Shown piece after piece: positions 62,803 to 64,000 of a stretch of DNA of 64,000 nt. The notes beneath the pieces are model-generated. The model ran no database searches. It worked only from the letters and a program-made list of their open reading frames with translations, and had not been told where the DNA came from. The DNA is from JAJEFO01 sp009843725. GTDB lineage: Bacteria > Pseudomonadota > Alphaproteobacteria > Rhodobacterales > Rhodobacteraceae. The first letter of the stretch is position 1. Each line of letters begins with the position of its first letter. The DNA lies in contig CBDEUJ010000002.1 of the NCBI GenBank assembly GCA_965243215.1, positions 1 through 64,000 of the forward strand. The letters run 5' to 3'. The position numbers were made by a program, and so were the translations under genes.

Positions 62803-62824
62803 TGCCACACAGTTGTCAGTGGCA
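62803..62824. promoter_or_regulatory. Candidate operator between the WYL regulator and MATE exporter
   Basis: TGCCAC-N10-GTGGCA, a perfect 6-bp inverted repeat, sits 20 nt from the regulator start and 43 nt from the exporter start. The spacing suits a dimeric HTH protein. Confidence 0.5.
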
Positions 62825-62866
62825 CTATGCGAAGGAGTCCCGGGTGATTCAAGCCGGGAGGCTTCC

Positions 62867-64000
62867 ATGCCGGACGACCGGGGCCACGGGTTCCAGAGGA
62901 GCGCTGCGCGCATTGGCGCCTTCGCGTCCCTGAGCTACGCCGTCGACTACTCCTTCCAGCTCGTCGACATCTTCTGGGTGGCGCGGCTCGGCGCCGGCGC
63001 GCCGACGGCCATCGCGATCGCGTCTTCAGCCCTCTTCCTCGTTCTCGCGCTGAACGAGGTGGTCGGCGCCGGCACTGTCCCGCTCTTCGCGCAGGCCGCC
63101 GGCTCCGGTGACCGGGAACGGACCGGCCACGTCATCCTGCAGGCGCTGCTCCTCAAGCTGGCACTTGGGGCGGGGATGGCGCTCGCCTTCGGCGCGTTCA
63201 TGCTGTGGGCAGCACCCCTCTACGACATCGGCGCCGGCACCCGAGGCCATCTCGCGGCTTACGGTAGCGTCATCTGGCTTTCGCTGCTCCTTGTCCCGGC
63301 ATACTCGACCATGATGACGGCGCTGCGCTCGCTTGGCGGCGAGGCGGATGCCGCGCGCGCGTCGGCGCTCGCACTTCTTCTGAACATGGCCCTGAACCCG
63401 GTGCTCATCTTCGGGGTCGGTTCCTGGCCGGGACTGGGCATTGTCGGTGCGGCCTGGGCAACCGTGTTCGCGCAAGCGGTCGCGACGGTGCTTGCGGCAA
63501 GGTCCCTTGCCAAGAACCGCTTCGGCGCGAGGGTGTTCAGCGCCGCCAACCTTGGATGGCGTCCGCATCTCTACGGTGCCATCGCGGTGATCGGGCTGCC
63601 GCTGGGCGGCGTGATGGTGCTCTACAATCTCGAGCAGGCAGCGGTCACCGCAATCGCCGTGAGCTTCGGCACTGCCGTCAGCGACGGCTTCGGGATCGGC
63701 GCCCGGATCTGCGGCTTCCTTTTCATGGCGGTTTTCGGAATCGCCGTCGGCGCCTCGGTGACCGTCGGCCTGCACCTGGGCGCCGGACGGGCGGACGTGG
63801 TGCGCCGGGCGCTGCCCAGGTTCGCCGGCGCCGGCACCGCCGCGTTCGGCGCTTTCGCGCTGCCGCTCGCGCTCCTTGGCGATGAGCTGGTCGGGCTCTT
63901 CACGCAGGACGCCGCGACTGTCGCCGCGGGCGGGACCTATCTCCGGTTCATGGCGGCGGCGCTCTGCCTGCTGTGCGCCCATCACGTCTTCAACGCCGCC
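62867..64000 (+). CDS. MATE-family efflux transporter (3' end outside window)
   Basis: The frame is open from the ATG at 62867 to the window edge (378 codons). A GGGAGG site precedes it. The protein is a multi-helix MATE carrier: YSFQLVDIFWVARLGAGAPT, GAGTVPLFAQAAGSGD, and in the second half SFGTAVSDGFGIGARICGFL and GASVTVGLHLGAGRAD, the duplicated half typical of the family. MATE proteins expel drugs or metabolites using Na+ or H+. About the last 50-80 residues are missing. The divergent WYL regulator is its likely controller. Confidence 0.92.
   Translation, partial: MPDDRGHGFQRSAARIGAFASLSYAVDYSFQLVDIFWVARLGAGAPTAIAIASSALFLVLALNEVVGAGTVPLFAQAAGSGDRERTGHVILQALLLKLALGAGMALAFGAFMLWAAPLYDIGAGTRGHLAAYGSVIWLSLLLVPAYSTMMTALRSLGGEADAARASALALLLNMALNPVLIFGVGSWPGLGIVGAAWATVFAQAVATVLAARSLAKNRFGARVFSAANLGWRPHLYGAIAVIGLPLGGVMVLYNLEQAAVTAIAVSFGTAVSDGFGIGARICGFLFMAVFGIAVGASVTVGLHLGAGRADVVRRALPRFAGAGTAAFGAFALPLALLGDELVGLFTQDAATVAAGGTYLRFMAAALCLLCAHHVFNAA

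Overview
The window looks like a chromosomal segment of an alphaproteobacterium, most likely Rhodobacterales or a close relative. The evidence is the gene set and order rplU-rpmA-GNAT-obg-proB-proA, an L21 protein with a C-terminal helix-hairpin-helix extension, a DUF3553 gene, the ornithine-lipid pair olsB-olsA, ctaA followed by an M32 peptidase, and cobalamin genes close to a class I aldolase and pgk. The DNA is GC-rich throughout, with a few AT-richer patches in accessory stretches. Taxonomy is inferred from gene content only; no rRNA or tRNA gene was found.

Layout. 1-7,958: the 3' end of one autotransporter and a complete giant Calx-beta repeat autotransporter. 8,171-10,956: two overlapping tyrosine recombinases beside an AT-rich junction and the C-terminal stump of an RND exporter. 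11,333-16,518: ribosomal proteins L21 and L27, an acetyltransferase, the Obg GTPase and proline biosynthesis (proB, proA). 16,792-22,899: DUF3553, ornithine-lipid synthesis, a ThiE-like protein, a TrmJ-like methyltransferase, heme A synthase and an M32 carboxypeptidase. 23,261-32,779: moaA, a frameshifted Fic-family pseudogene, valS, an orphan form-II CoxL-like molybdenum hydroxylase subunit, a DUF2235 hydrolase and an inositol monophosphatase. 32,850-40,399: an MFS carrier, a coupled enolase-superfamily/ThDP-enzyme pair, about 1.8 kb without an intact gene, and an MscS channel. 40,824-49,271: late cobalamin biosynthesis (cobS, cobT, cobU, a phosphatase, a PduX-like kinase, cbiB, cobC, cobQ, cobO), interrupted by an orphan antitoxin-like gene and a relic of a cobQ 3' end. 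50,283-53,887: class I aldolase, pgk and an EamA exporter.

54,429-64,000 is the most fluid part. It holds an IS91-type element (HUH transposase plus tyrosine recombinase) beside a striking 33-nt palindrome, a cold-shock gene with a leader hairpin, an MFS exporter, an NTF2-like gene broken by a stop, two small stop-coupled ORFs, and a divergent WYL regulator/MATE exporter pair with a candidate operator between them.

Functionally, proB and proA make proline. The cob genes activate and attach the lower loop of B12: threonine phosphate is decarboxylated to aminopropanol phosphate, attached by CbiB, guanylylated by CobU, and joined to alpha-ribazole by CobT and CobS. moaA supplies the cofactor type needed by the CoxL-like enzyme. 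I found no CRISPR array and no obvious anti-phage defence operon. The best candidates for undescribed biology are the palindrome beside the IS91 element, the coupled mini-ORFs at 61.3-61.5 kb, the enolase/ThDP operon and the tandem recombinases.
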